The position numbers and the translations under genes were made by a program. Shown piece after piece: positions 54,346-64,000 of a stretch of 64,000 nt of DNA. The notes below the pieces were generated by a model. It was given only the letters and a program-made list of their open reading frames with translations. It was not told where the DNA came from and made no database searches. Source of the stretch: Cydia pomonella (lineage: Eukaryota; Arthropoda; Insecta; Lepidoptera; Tortricidae); NCBI RefSeq assembly GCF_033807575.1, contig NC_084719.1, positions 310,001 to 374,000 of the forward strand, in the 5' to 3' direction. Numbering within the stretch: position 1 is the stretch's first letter; every line of letters starts with the position of its first letter.

Positions 54346-55167
54346 CTTTCTTCTTAAATTATGTCACTTATTCATACAAACCAAGTAGCATAAACGAGTT
54401 TTACTTTTAAAATACTGACGTTTGTAATTTAATATTTTGTTTATGTTTCAAATTATTTAATTTGATTAATTTAACAGCTGTTTAAAATATTTTTACATAA
54501 TTTTCAATCGTGGCTGAATGCCAAATAGGTATATGCTTTCGATGCCTAACCTGTCGAGAAATTACAAAATGGCGGACAAGTTTGATATGTCACCGTATTT
54601 AAGAATGATTTCGCTTAAAATTTAGTTTTTTCTTCGCAAGTGTGATGAAAAACATTGTGTGTAACTCCGGGGTAAGAATATTGCAAACTAGGGTCTTTAA
54701 TTCCCTCGTATCCAAAATTTCACTTACCCCCCTCGTTGCACAATGTACTATGAAGGGGCCGCTACAATAGATCAATAATTGGTCGACGTGGCACTAAAAA
54801 AAACCCACTAACACTACAATTATAATAATTAACTGAACAGGTATCAGACAACCTACTTTAATTTACCTTTACTTTACTTCGAGAATATGTTGACAGACAT
54901 GAAAACATTGAAAACGTTACAACTTTAAAACATGCAATTATTTGAACACATGTGAAACTTATTCCAGTTCACATGCGTGAAAGGTTTTCAATCAACGATT
55001 TTCCCGATGGTTACAATTAAACAATTAGGCAGTTTCAAAGCTTGCTTAATTGTGTGAAATTCACTGAATATCGATGACTTGATTATTTCTTGCCTTTAAC
55101 CCTTTTTTGGTACTGTCCTGATTTCTGCACGTATTAATAATTAAAACGCAGTCTTGATTTATTAATA
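54346..55167. other. no recognisable feature
   Basis: Nothing recognised. Confidence 0.35.
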
Positions 55168-55320
55168 ATATCTGGGAAACCGAGCAAAATGCGCATTTTC
55201 CCAGGGATAACACTTAGCTAGATCGATTTTTCGCCCCCGAAAACCCTATATAGCAAATTTCCTTAAAATTGTTAGAGCTGTTTCCGGGATCCCCAAAATC
55301 TACAAATATATATATATGTA
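55168..55320 (-). mobile_element. composite repeat N, copy 3
   Basis: GGGAAACCGAGCAAAATGCG, TTTTCCCAGGGATAAC, GATCGATTTTTCGCCCCCGA and GTTAGAGCTGTTTCCGGGAT on the plus strand, then (TA)n. It shows the unbroken middle that is interrupted at 6770-7217. Confidence 0.6.
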
Positions 55321-55537
55321 TAAAACTTGCTCTTTTAAAGTTATAAGATCACATTCCAATGTTTAGATACTTAGATGAGAGCAAAATGCACACTAAATAT
55401 CAATGTTAAATATAAATTAAGTTTATATATAAAGTTAAGACGGGTATCATTATAGCACGTGCACGTGCAGAAAAAAAATCCACTTCTAAATATTTTACAG
55501 TCACCGAGACTTTTTAGTATGTTATTGAACTAATTAA

Positions 55538-55800
55538 CTAACTACTTTGGCTCAGCGATCCAAAAAGAATCTTGGCCTCCGAAACGAGAGAACGCCACCT
55601 GTCCCGATCCAGCGCGGTTTCCTGCCATGTATTGGCATTTAGCCGACGCGCAGGTCCGCCTCCACGACATCACACCAGCGGTACCTGGGGCGCCCAATCG
55701 GTCGACGGCCGGTTGGTCGCCCCAAGTACGCTTCCTTGACTGCGCGATCCTCCCCCATTCTGAGTAGATGATCGAGCCAGCGACGTCTGTGGGATTTAGT
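55538..55800 (-). pseudogene. LINE-A C-terminus, one frameshift
   Basis: Minus strand: KSHRRRWLDHLLRMGEDRAV, GRPTGRRPIGRPRYRWCDVV and EADLR. After a frameshift it continues NTWQETALDRDRWRSLVSEA, KILFGSLSQSS and a stop. It is the longest LINE-A reading after 15784-16117 and shows a distinct subfamily (WCDVVEADL). Confidence 0.75.
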
Positions 55801-56137
55801 TACGCAGTATGCCTAGCTATTCGGCTAATTCCAGTGGAATCGCTAACAAACGACGGTGTGGTCCTCCAGCATTCTAGGGGTTGTGCGGCGGGCTAACAAC
55901 CCTCCCATAGAAAAAAGTAAAATGTTACGAAACCGAATAAAGAGTATGTTATTGACTCAATGAAAAACATTTAATTACAATGTAGCTTTACTTTTAAATA
56001 GTTGATCTTCAGTTCATCATTCACAGAAACTTCAGATCACAGAGAAAAGTTAATTAACCAAGAGCCTCTAAACATGGCGTCAATGGCGTGGCGATAATGG
56101 CTGGATATTATCTAGCTAGCATTTTAGCTAGGTATTT
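55801..56137. other. no recognisable feature
   Basis: Nothing recognised. Confidence 0.35.
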
Positions 56138-56469
56138 ATTTCTTCGTAATAAGAATGAGTATATAAGGGGAAGTTTGAAAGTAGCACCGGTAGCGGAGAA
56201 GATAAGGAGTGGTAGGTTAGCGTGGTATGGGCATTTAATGAGGAGGGATGAATGCCATATAGGAAAAAGAATGTTAGGAATGAATGTTGATGGACGGAGA
56301 GCGGATGGTAGGCCCCAAAAACGATGAATGGATTGTGTGAAAGAGGATATGAGAAAGAAAGGAGTGAGTGCTGAGGTGACGAAAGATAGAGGAGAATGGA
56401 AGAGAAGAACATGTTGTGCCGACCCCACATAACGTGGGATAAGGGCAGGAGGAAGAAGATTTCTTCGTA
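56138..56469 (+). mobile_element. RTE-B insertion with 11-bp TSD
   Basis: The insert is 56149-56458, flanked by ATTTCTTCGTA (56138-56148 and 56459-56469). The frame reads YIRGSLKVAPVAEKIRSGRL, AWYGHLMRRDECHIGKRMLG and MNVDGRRADGRPQKR. A TGA stands where tryptophan is expected before MDCVKEDMRKKGVSAEVTKD, RGEWKRRTCCADPT and the stop. So only one nonsense change blocks an otherwise continuous C-terminus. The 3' end reads GGGATAAGGGCAGGAGGAAG. Confidence 0.85.
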
Positions 56470-56629
56470 TTTGGTTTTCCTCACCGCTGCTGCTATCACA
56501 GGTACAAGAGATATTGAAAAACAATATAATAACGACATAATTATCTATTTTTAAAAGCTTTTATTTCACTTGCCCTCTGTTAGTATGTATTAGGTGTGTT
56601 TGTGTGAATCAAATCTTGGAAGCTTTTGA

Positions 56630-56745
56630 TTCACTTCTCGGCTTCCGATTGAGCTGAAATTTAGCATAAATATGTGAGTCGGGTGACAATGCAATATGGT
56701 AGCATCAAGCTGATCTGATGATGGAGATGAGTAAGTAGCCCGTGG
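56630..56745 (+). repeat. interspersed repeat fragment
   Basis: CCGATTGAGCTGAAATTTAG, GTCGGGTGACAATGCAATAT, AGCATCAAGCTGATCTGATG and ATGGAGAT. The last part resembles the start of the 120-bp units at 60216 onward (CTCATGATGGAGTCAGGAG), but the match is short. Confidence 0.4.
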
Positions 56746-57299
56746 TAAGAAAAGTAAAGTTGGAAACAAAAACTTGTACCAAAAAAATATTTTTTGCCAA
56801 ACTTACTATTACATTTTGTAATTTATGATACCTAATAGCTTTAAATGTTTTCAACTATTTTACATTTGTGCAGTGGTCTAAAGCTCAATTCTGATATTCA
56901 TTTTTTGTTCTAAAACTGTTATGGAGATGATCTGTCACTGTCTGCTCTCTCCTGCAAGTGCAATATACATTTATTAATTAATACAAATAGCAATAAAATG
57001 ATAGTTTTCGTTTGTAAAAAGCTGAATTGCAAAAATAGGAAATGACTCCACATACATACACGAATGTTACACGCGGCATTGCTCTGGTTCAGTAGAACGA
57101 AAATGTAATATAACACTATCTGAAAATAAGACAATTCGTGCCGACGACCGCGATCACGGGTATCGGTATCGAATTCAATATGGCGTTAATAATCGAACAT
57201 CGTTCACACCGAGCTCTGCAAAACTAACTATTCATGTGTACTATTATATAACCCGTTAATAACTTGTGTAACGTATCGGAATGGGTGATTGTGACAATC
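56746..57299. other. no recognisable feature
   Basis: Nothing recognised. Confidence 0.35.
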
Positions 57300-57478
57300 G
57301 GTAATAGTATTTTATGCAATAGTTGTATAAGAAGGGTCAAAAAAGGCGAGTGGCCTGAGTTACAATGTGAGCCGGAGCCAAAGGCGTATTTTTTTACCTA
57401 CTTATACAACGTTGCATACAATACTTATCCTACGAGTCAACAAAAATAAATCTTAATTTAGGTAAACAAAGCAAAAGT
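57300..57478 (-). repeat. palindromic repeat L, copy 2
   Basis: Inverted relative of 23026-23265: ATTTTATGCAATAGTTGTAT, AAGGCGAGTGGCCTGAGTTA, AACGTTGCATACAATACTTA and TCAACAAAAATAAATC. Confidence 0.6.
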
Positions 57479-57769
57479 ATGTTCTTATATTCGTGTTAAT
57501 GAATGCATAAATGACACATAACAGTAGAGGAGTAGGAAAAGATATAAACGTATTAGCATTACAAGATATCAACGTTTTGCATAATTTATTTCTCGTCTGT
57601 TTCCAAAAAAGTTAAATAGATTTAGATTTATTTCTTTCATAATATCAAATTACAATATAAATTATTACAAACCAATCTATATGAACTTATTTTATGATCG
57701 TCAACTAATTATTATATACACCATCAAGACAGAAAAATCATCAAATGTCAATAGCAAAATAAATTCATC

Positions 57770-58048
57770 ACAATGTCAAATAGATCATCGTCATCATCAT
57801 CATCTCAGCCATGAGACGTCCACTGCTGAACATAGGCCTCCCCCTTGGACCTCCACATGTACCGGTTGGAAGCGACCCACATCCAGCGTCTTCCGGCGAC
57901 CTTAATAAGGTCGTCTGTCCATCTTGTGGGTGGTCGTCCTACGCTGCGCTTGCTAGTCCGTGGTCTCCACTCGAGTACTTTTCGACCCCATCGGCCATCT
58001 TCTCTGCGTGCAAATAAATATCGGGAAACAATTATACAATGTCAAATA
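57770..58048 (-). mobile_element. RTE-C insertion with intact C-terminus and 13-bp TSD
   Basis: The insert 57783-58035 is flanked by ACAATGTCAAATA (57770-57782 and 58036-58048, identical). The minus-strand frame runs unbroken from about 58010 to the stop at 57805. It reads REDGRWGRKVLEWRPRTSKR, SVGRPPTRWTDDLIKVAGRR and WMWVASNRYMWRSKGEAYVQ, then QWTSHG. The 3' tail is (GAT)n. GRPPTRW.DDL.KVAG..WM....R..W...GEAYVQQWTS is the hallmark end of lepidopteran RTE ORF2. The upstream enzyme domains were never copied. Confidence 0.9.
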
Positions 58049-58287
58049 AAATAATTACGGAAAAGTTGTCAATATGGCTACGTATACCTAGGTATCTCGT
58101 GATCGTCAAATTAAAGTACAAGGCATTACAGTATAAAAATAAAATAACAATTATCATATATTAAAATCAATTCATAACATGTCATTTCCATGTATTCATT
58201 CCGTAAAAGAAATAATGGATTATCCAATAAAAAAGATCTTAATTGGCGTTCAAATGCTTCGTCAGTTGGAAAATAATAATTTTAGAT
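58049..58287. other. no recognisable feature
   Basis: Nothing recognised. Confidence 0.35.
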
Positions 58288-58500
58288 ACTCAACGACCAG
58301 TCTGGTCTAGTCGGTTAAGACCCTGCCTATGAAGTCAATGGTCCTGTGTTCGTATCCCGGTAAGAGCATTTATTTGTATTATGGAGCATGGGGTGGTTTC
58401 TAATTATAAGTATGTATTTAAATATTTGTATTTTACATATTATATCGTTTTGTCTCAGTACCCAGAACACAAGCTTTTTCGAATTTATTGTGGAGCTCAG
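58288..58500 (+). mobile_element. SINE-B, diverged plus-strand copy
   Basis: CGACCAGTCTGGTCTAGTCG, GTTAAGACCCTGCC, GGTCCTGTGTTCGTATCCCG and GTAAGAGCATTTATTTGTAT, then a (TA)n-like body and a tail with CACAAGCTTTTTCG. Mutated in both promoter boxes. Confidence 0.6.
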
Positions 58501-58787
58501 TCGACGTAAAAGGATATCCAATAATAATATTTCTTCAAGTACTTTTCATGTCAAGTTATCATAAAAATAAGCCGAATTCGCCTCCAACGTCGTCAATCTG
58601 AATCCATTTGCGTGTAACGTGCACACGAGTACAAGTAATGTCGATGGGATAACGACGTGTGCTCTCAGCGTTGCTATTACCCTGCTTAATGATAGGCACC
58701 GGCGGTTGGTAATGGTTTCAGTGATCTAGGGATGTAATTGTACTCTTGACAGCTGATACTGATCCATAACGTTGCAGCCGCTTTAAG
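58501..58787. other. no recognisable feature
   Basis: Nothing recognised. Confidence 0.35.
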
Positions 58788-59090
58788 CGCTGGCGGTAAG
58801 AGCGTGCGACTTGCAATCAGTCAGGGTTCAAACTCCAGCTCGTACCAATGAGTTTTTCGGATGTACGAAATATCATTTGATATTTACCATTCGCTTTTCG
58901 GTGAAGGAAAACATTGCGAGGAAACCGGAGTAATTCCAATAAGGCCTAGTTTATCCTCTGGGTTGGAAGGATGGCAGTCGCTATCGTAAAAACGAGTGCC
59001 TACGCGAATTCTTATGATTAGTTGCCAAGCGGACCCAAGGCTCCGATGAGCCGTGGCAAAAGGCCGGGACAATGCGAGGAAGATGATGAA
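58788..59090 (+). mobile_element. SINE-A, deleted in the head
   Basis: GCGCTGGCGGTAAGAGCGTG lacks the GGCCTAG stretch, and TTGCAATCAGTCAGGGTTCA lacks part of the anticodon arm. The body and the full tail remain: CGATGAGCCGTGGCAAAAGG, CCGGGACAATGCGAGGAAGA and TGATGA. Confidence 0.75.
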
Positions 59091-59937
59091 CGTTGCAGCC
59101 GGTTTCGTGCATTTTTAGGGATAGTTATAATTCAAAATTAATTTTGTATCATGCAGAAACGACGCGAACAATGCTATTAAGAGTCCTTATTCCTACAGAC
59201 GAGCGTATTTTGTAAAATGCTTCCTTTTTCATTCAAGATTACGACGTAACTATTAGTATTTATTCAAAAACTGGTAACGTACTTAAATAATCGTTTCCTA
59301 AACTAGCGGCTCCAACAGTTCAAATTTTCATTTTCTCTTTTAAACCTCTTTTTTAATGAGTTTTTTTGGGAGTCTTTTCCAAATTTTGCAGTGAGATGTG
59401 GCGTTTCGGTTCTCAATTTTGCTGTAAACAAGAATCATTTGGTACATGAATGACTACAATTTGATTCAACATATCTCGTACGAGGGGCTGGAATGATTAA
59501 CAATCGAAGATTCATTTGAAAAAAACTGATAAAATACCTTCCGAGTTTTCTTCATTTTTTTGGCGAAAACAGGGTTTTATTATATTTTTTTTCCGCAAAT
59601 TGTACGCATATTTTGCTTTAAAAGTAATATTTTAGCAAACTGTAACTTTATGTTAACCTATAAAAAAAAAATCATAACTATGGGACCTACATTGCCGTAA
59701 ATTTATATTTTTTTAAAACACGTATAAATCACGCAGCAGCGACGCCCCGCTCTCAGTCCGCGCGGAGCGCGCTTAGAGGACGGACCTGTGCTCGATTGTC
59801 AGGCATTCGTTGCGATCGTAATCAGCTACGGATTTCCGAGAAGTGCTATATACTGCGATTAGAAAATCTTAATAAAAGTTCATTTTTTACACTATGCTTA
59901 ACAGACTCTCGCTTATTGATGGATTTTCAGTGGTCCT
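59091..59937. other. mostly featureless; GC-raised spot at 59735-59790
   Basis: CAGCAGCGACGCCCCGCTCT and CGCGCGGAGCGCGCTTAGAG form a short GC-rich stretch with a CGCGCGGAGCGCG palindrome. No exon signals. Confidence 0.35.
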
Positions 59938-60155
59938 TTTTTTTATACTACGTCGGTGGCAAACAAGCTTACGGCCCGCCTGATGGTAAGCAGTATCCGT
60001 AGCCTATGTACGCCTGCAACTCCAGAGGAGTTACATGCGCGTTGCCGACTCTAACCCCCTCCCACCCCTCGTTGAGCTCTGGCAACCTTACTCACCGGCA
60101 GGAACACAAAACACTATGAGTAGGGTCTAGTGTTATTTGGCTGCGATTTTCTGAA
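59938..60155 (-). mobile_element. LINE-type 3' end (CGGTGGCAAACAAGC family), copy 4, truncated
   Basis: TCGGTGGCAAACAAGCTTAC to TAGTGTTATTTGGCTGCGAT, then cut. The break falls about 15 bases before the left end of the fold-back element. Confidence 0.65.
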
Positions 60156-60168
60156 AAACGCATTTTTA

Positions 60169-61177
60169 CTTGAAATTACGTTAGGGTTTGCATTTGCATT
60201 ATTATTTTTGACCCGGATGAAGTCCAAGTTCTCATGATGGAGTCAGGAGTTGGTCACCAGAACTCCTAATCTACTCATTATAATCCCATCGTGTTTGGGC
60301 TCAAAAGATTTGCCCTGACGAACACCATCGATCTAGATGAGGTCCAGGGTCTCATGATGGAGTCAGGAGTTGGTCACCAGGACTCTTAATCTACTTATCA
60401 TAACGCCATCGTGTTTGGGCTCAATAGATTTGCCCTGACGAGCACCATCAATCTAGATGAGGTCCAGGGTCTCATGATGGAGTCAGGAGTTGGTCACCAG
60501 AACTCCTAAACTACTCATCATAACCTCATCGTGTTTGGGCTCAATAGATTTGCCCTGACGAGCATCATCAATCTAGATAAAGTCCAGGGTCTCATGATGG
60601 AGTCAGGAGTTGGTCACTAGAACTCCTAATCTACTCATTATAATTCCAACGTGTTTGGGCTCATGAGATTTGCCCTGACGAGCACCATAGATCTAGATGA
60701 GGCCCAGGGTCTCATGATGGAGTCAGGAGTAGGTCACTAGAACTCCTAATCTACTCATTATAATTCCATCGTGTTTGGGCTCAAAAGATTTGCCCTGACG
60801 AGTACCATCGATCTAGATGAAGTCCAGGGTCTCATGATGGAGTCCAACTCCTGACCAACTCCTGACTCCATCATGAGACCCTGGACTTTATCTAGATTGA
60901 TGATGCTCGTCAGGGCAAATCTATTGAGCCCAAACACGATGAGGTTATGATGAGTAGTTTAGGAGTTCAGGTGACCAACTCCTGACTCCATCATAAGACC
61001 CTGGACCTCATCTAGATCGATGGTGTTCGTCAGGGCAAATCTTTTGAGCCCAAGCACGATGGAATTATAATGAGTAGATTAGGAGTTCTGGTGACCAACT
61101 CCTGACTCCATCATAAGAACCTGGATGGACTTCATTCGGGTCATAAATAATAATACAAACCCTAACGTGATTTCAAA
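60169..61177. mobile_element. fold-back element built of 120-bp units
   Basis: The outer ends TTGAAATTACGTTAGGGTTT (left) and the complement of TTGAAATCACGTTAGGGTTT (right) continue to GACCCGGATGAAGTCC/GGACTTCATTCGGGTC. Inside, direct 120-bp units start at 60216, 60336, 60456, 60576, 60696 and 60816, the last being cut at about 60845. From 60846 the same unit runs in reverse (markers at 60883, 61003 and 61127). Each unit has CATGATGGAGTCAGGAGTTG, ATCGTGTTTGGGCTC and GATTTGCCCTGACGA. No frame is conserved. Confidence 0.8.
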
Positions 61178-61195
61178 TAACACTGAAACTCTATA

Positions 61196-61630
61196 GCACT
61201 AATGTGCGCAAACGATTGGCATCTTGACTAGGCAGCATGGGTGCGTAGCCACCATGCCAATCGATACGACAACGAAACACTATCTGTCTCTCTCTCGTAC
61301 TAATATGCACAAACGATTGGCATCTTGGCTGGGCAGCATGGGTGCGTAGCCAACATGCCAAACGTTTACGATACGACAAGGAAACACTATCTGTCTCTCT
61401 ATCGCACTAATATGCGCAATCGATTGGCTTCTTAGCTAGGTATCATGGGTGCGTAGCCAACATGCCAATCGTTTACGATACGACAACGAAACACTACTGT
61501 CTCTTTATCGCACTAATATACGCAAACGATTGGTATTTTGGCTAGGCACCAAGCAAGTGTGTGGCCAACATGCCAATCGTTTACGATACGACAACGAAAC
61601 ACTATCTGTCTCTCTATCGCACTAATATAC
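61196..61630 (+). repeat. ~106-bp tandem array, four units
   Basis: Units start at 61196, 61297, 61404 and 61510, with the next partial start at 61619. Each holds AACGATTGGCAT and ATGCCAATCGTT as an inner inverted repeat around GGCAGCATGGGTGCGTAGCC, then CGAAACACTATCTGTCTCTC. Periods are 101, 107, 106 and 109. Confidence 0.8.
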
Positions 61631-62205
61631 TTTATTTATACCTGCAGTCATTTACTAACTTCTTCATTTTCCATTGGTGTGAAAGAGACAGAATAAAGAG
61701 CAAGGGTTATAGTACACTCTGTAGTAGTGTACATAAAAAAACTACTGTGCATATAAAATAAAATAAAGAGTGCCCGCATATGATATCATATAACACTAAA
61801 ATTAATGTTGCTTGAAATTATATTGAAAACTATCAAGATTATTCTAGTCTGCATTGAAACGCGCGTCGCGTTGCCGGCGCTCGCGTACCGAGCGCCAACG
61901 CCATCTATCGAGCGTTATTTCGTGAAATCGGAGAACGCTCCAAGGATTAAGGGCTCTTAAGCTTAGAAATAAATTCAAAGTGAAAAATTCACTCAATTCA
62001 TTGCCAAAGTAAATTAATTTTTTTTTTTTTTTACTTAAACGGAATTATGGGAGCGCATTGTTACTGGTGAAGTTCTAATATGACTTGGAGCTCCGGTAAC
62101 CATTTAAGAAGTATAACACTCTTACGGTAGATGTCGCTAGGGTCTCCCTAAGGCTCATATATGCTGGAAATATTCGCTGTATTGGGTAAGGTCTTTGTAG
62201 CTCAG
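61631..62205. other. mostly featureless; GC-raised spot at 61858-61930
   Basis: CGCGCGTCGCGTTGCCGGCG and CAACGCCATCTATCGAGCG are GC-rich but show no splice or repeat structure that I recognise. Confidence 0.35.
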
Positions 62206-62265
62206 ATGGACTAGCACCGGGCTGGTCCGTTGGTCGTGGGTTCAAGTTATACCCAAAACAGTGAA
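62206..62265 (+). mobile_element. SINE-D head
   Basis: GGTCTTTGTAGCTCAGATGG, GGTCGTGGGTTCAAGTTATA and CCCAAAACAG. A and B boxes are partly kept, and the acceptor pairing is lost. Confidence 0.5.
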
Positions 62266-62339
62266 TTTTTATACTTTTAATAAGTAACTTAGAGTTCAGT
62301 TCGAATTCAAACTGCTGTCAAATGCATTGCTGCCGGAAA

Positions 62340-62400
62340 TATCAAATTTACCAGGAATCAAACCTGGAACTTCCTGCTAAGCAGGGTCACTACCGTAGGG
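62340..62400 (-). mobile_element. SINE-B head fragment
   Basis: Plus strand TTACCAGGAATCAAACCTGG, AACTTCCTGCTAAGCAGGGT and CACTACC equal the complement of a SINE-B tRNA-like head. Confidence 0.5.
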
Positions 62401-62514
62401 TAGGAGACCTATTTAACTTACTTACACTTAAAGGGAGACTTATTAAGCCCACTGATTAATTGAACAGTGGGCCCCTTAAGGAACATACCCATTGTGACAA
62501 TGCCAGCATTTTAG

Positions 62515-62665
62515 AGCCATCCCACACTAGCGTCTCCCGAGCGTCGGCGTCTAGTCAACTCTATGGCTGCTGCTCGACGCAACGTTGGCGCAACTGCACA
62601 CAGCGACGCCATCTTCCATAGCGTTGACTAGACGCCGACGCTCAAAAGACCCTAGTGTGATGGCT
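62515..62665. mobile_element. MITE, 151 bp
   Basis: AGCCATCCCACACTAG at the left mirrors CTAGTGTGATGGCT at the right. GAGCGTCGGCGTCTAGTCAA mirrors TTGACTAGACGCCGACGCTC inside that. TTTTA is a possible TSD. Confidence 0.7.
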
Positions 62666-63687
62666 TTTATACTGTAGGAAATAAAACAATACTCCAGAGA
62701 GGAAAACATGTTTAAATATGATTATAGAACTATCAGCAGTGCCATTATGTCTATTTCAGTTTTTATGATAGGCAAACCATTATCAATATTGAATATACTT
62801 ATCTAGTAAAAATGGTTCATCTACCAAATTATTGTCATAAAATAAGCCTACGATTATAAGATTGACGGATCTTGTATAAGTATATTTTTACACTAAAATA
62901 CGTCAAGTATTTTTAAGCAAAATGGATTAAACTAAAAGCAAGCGTAAAATTTTATATAATAGGATACTTTGTAAACTTAATGCGGTGTTCCACATAACAA
63001 AATACTACTTTTGTACTGTATTATTTTAATGCCCTGGTAACTGTAATCAATGTGATTTTCAACAAATTAACTTGAATAATAGGCCCTCAGTATCGTAGCT
63101 GCAGTTGCCATCGGAATGTCACCTTAAAGGCAAATCTACCAAATGTTTTAAAATAGACACGTTTTTATACTGGCAACTCTATCTTTTATCATTTTCCAAA
63201 AACTACAAACGTCAGCATTAACCGTAACACGTGGTTTTTTTTGTATTATTAAACTCTCACAATACAATGGCTTCTCACCTCGCTTACTGCTGCCTAACGA
63301 GGAAAAAATTCTTCGGGCAAACCCGAAACCGCAATGTCACGGTCTAAGATTTTTTCATCAAAAGAAAAGGCATCCGTGGCAACATTTATAGCACCGATCT
63401 TAGCTATAAAAAGGTCGTTTGCTAACCAATGAGCCGGCTCGGTAGGGATCGTTAAAGCCAGGTATACTTATTGGAACAATTGCAAAATGCCTCCTTTAAT
63501 ACAATCCCAACAACATTGTGACTGAGTTTCGAGTACTTTTAAATCTAATTACGCAGGCCGTTGTTGTTTTTATTGGTAAAAGGTGCCTACTTTTTACTTT
63601 CTTTTTGGCACATTCAAATCGAATTTACTATCTCGGTCGAGGTAATATAATTTATAGGATAAACTGGATATAGCTTAAACTTGGAGA
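62666..63687. other. no recognisable feature
   Basis: Nothing recognised. A 26-codon frame from an ATG near 63268 has no support. Confidence 0.35.
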
Positions 63688-63826
63688 GTCCGCTTGCTGG
63701 CGCGGTTTCACGGAGCGGGTGAGCGGGTTTACGAGAAATAGTATGGGCAACAACGCGTGCGATGGATTTTACCTTACAATGGCACTCGCAAGCGCCCGCT
63801 CCAAGCAACCGCGGCGGCTAGCGGAC
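63688..63826. mobile_element. GC-rich MITE, 139 bp
   Basis: GTCCGCTTGCTGGCGCGGTT at the left mirrors AACCGCGGCGGCTAGCGGAC at the right, and GAGCGGG/CCCGCTC lies inside. The remaining bases to 64000 show nothing. Confidence 0.6.
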
Positions 63827-64000
63827 GCCCTTAAACGGAATTATGCGATTAGGCGCTAAAGAAGAATGAATGAAATGTGTCTAAGGCATGCATTATAATA
63901 TGAAAAATGAGTCATTTCTTATTTTTGCTCGAGACAATTTTTTTCGATACAAATAATAATAAGTAAATTTTTATTGCTCAAAACATACATGGTGTATATG

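Noticed and set aside
60216..61140. CRISPR-like array
   Set aside because: Units are 120 bases without spacers, reverse direction midway, and the DNA is eukaryotic.

Overview
The window reads as AT-rich nuclear DNA of a moth or butterfly (Lepidoptera). The reasons are the repeat families: tRNA-derived SINEs with RTE-like tails, several non-LTR retrotransposon (LINE) 3' ends of lepidopteran type, the repeat that begins AGGGTTCCGTAGCC, a piggyBac element at TTAA, and many small inverted-repeat elements (MITEs). Nothing bacterial, plastid or viral was seen. No complete host gene is visible. The species cannot be read from the sequence.

Layout. 0-12 kb: an RTE-type LINE tail with target-site duplication (TSD), an internally deleted piggyBac (2250-4001), SINE pieces and an AGGGTTCCG repeat (10562-11399). 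12-20 kb: SINEs, MITEs with long terminal inverted repeats (TIRs), and LINE C-terminal relics. 20-30 kb: one isolated GC-rich candidate host exon (22916-23004), then a dense cluster of LINE and SINE ends and tandem arrays. 30-41 kb: tRNA-like SINE heads, three fold-back units that may be ends of Penelope-like elements, a second AGGGTTCCG repeat (35874-36920), and a MITE that has swallowed a LINE and a SINE (40421-41346). 41-58 kb: MITEs, nested RTE LINEs, a SINE inside a MITE (49690-50186) and a clean RTE C-terminus with a 13-bp TSD (57783-58035). 58-64 kb: more SINE copies, a 1-kb fold-back element built of 120-bp units (60169-61177), a neighbouring 106-bp tandem array, and two more MITEs.

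How the parts relate. The autonomous partners are now only 5'-truncated LINE stubs. The SINEs come in two versions with the same head and body but different tails. Each tail resembles the 3' end of a different RTE LINE present in the same window, so the window preserves both halves of two LINE/SINE partnerships. The rest is best read as intron or intergenic DNA filled by successive insertions. The order of insertion can be read at several nested sites from TSDs.

Limits. Family names come from recognised motifs, not from a database search. All coordinates of old repeats are approximate by 5-20 bases.
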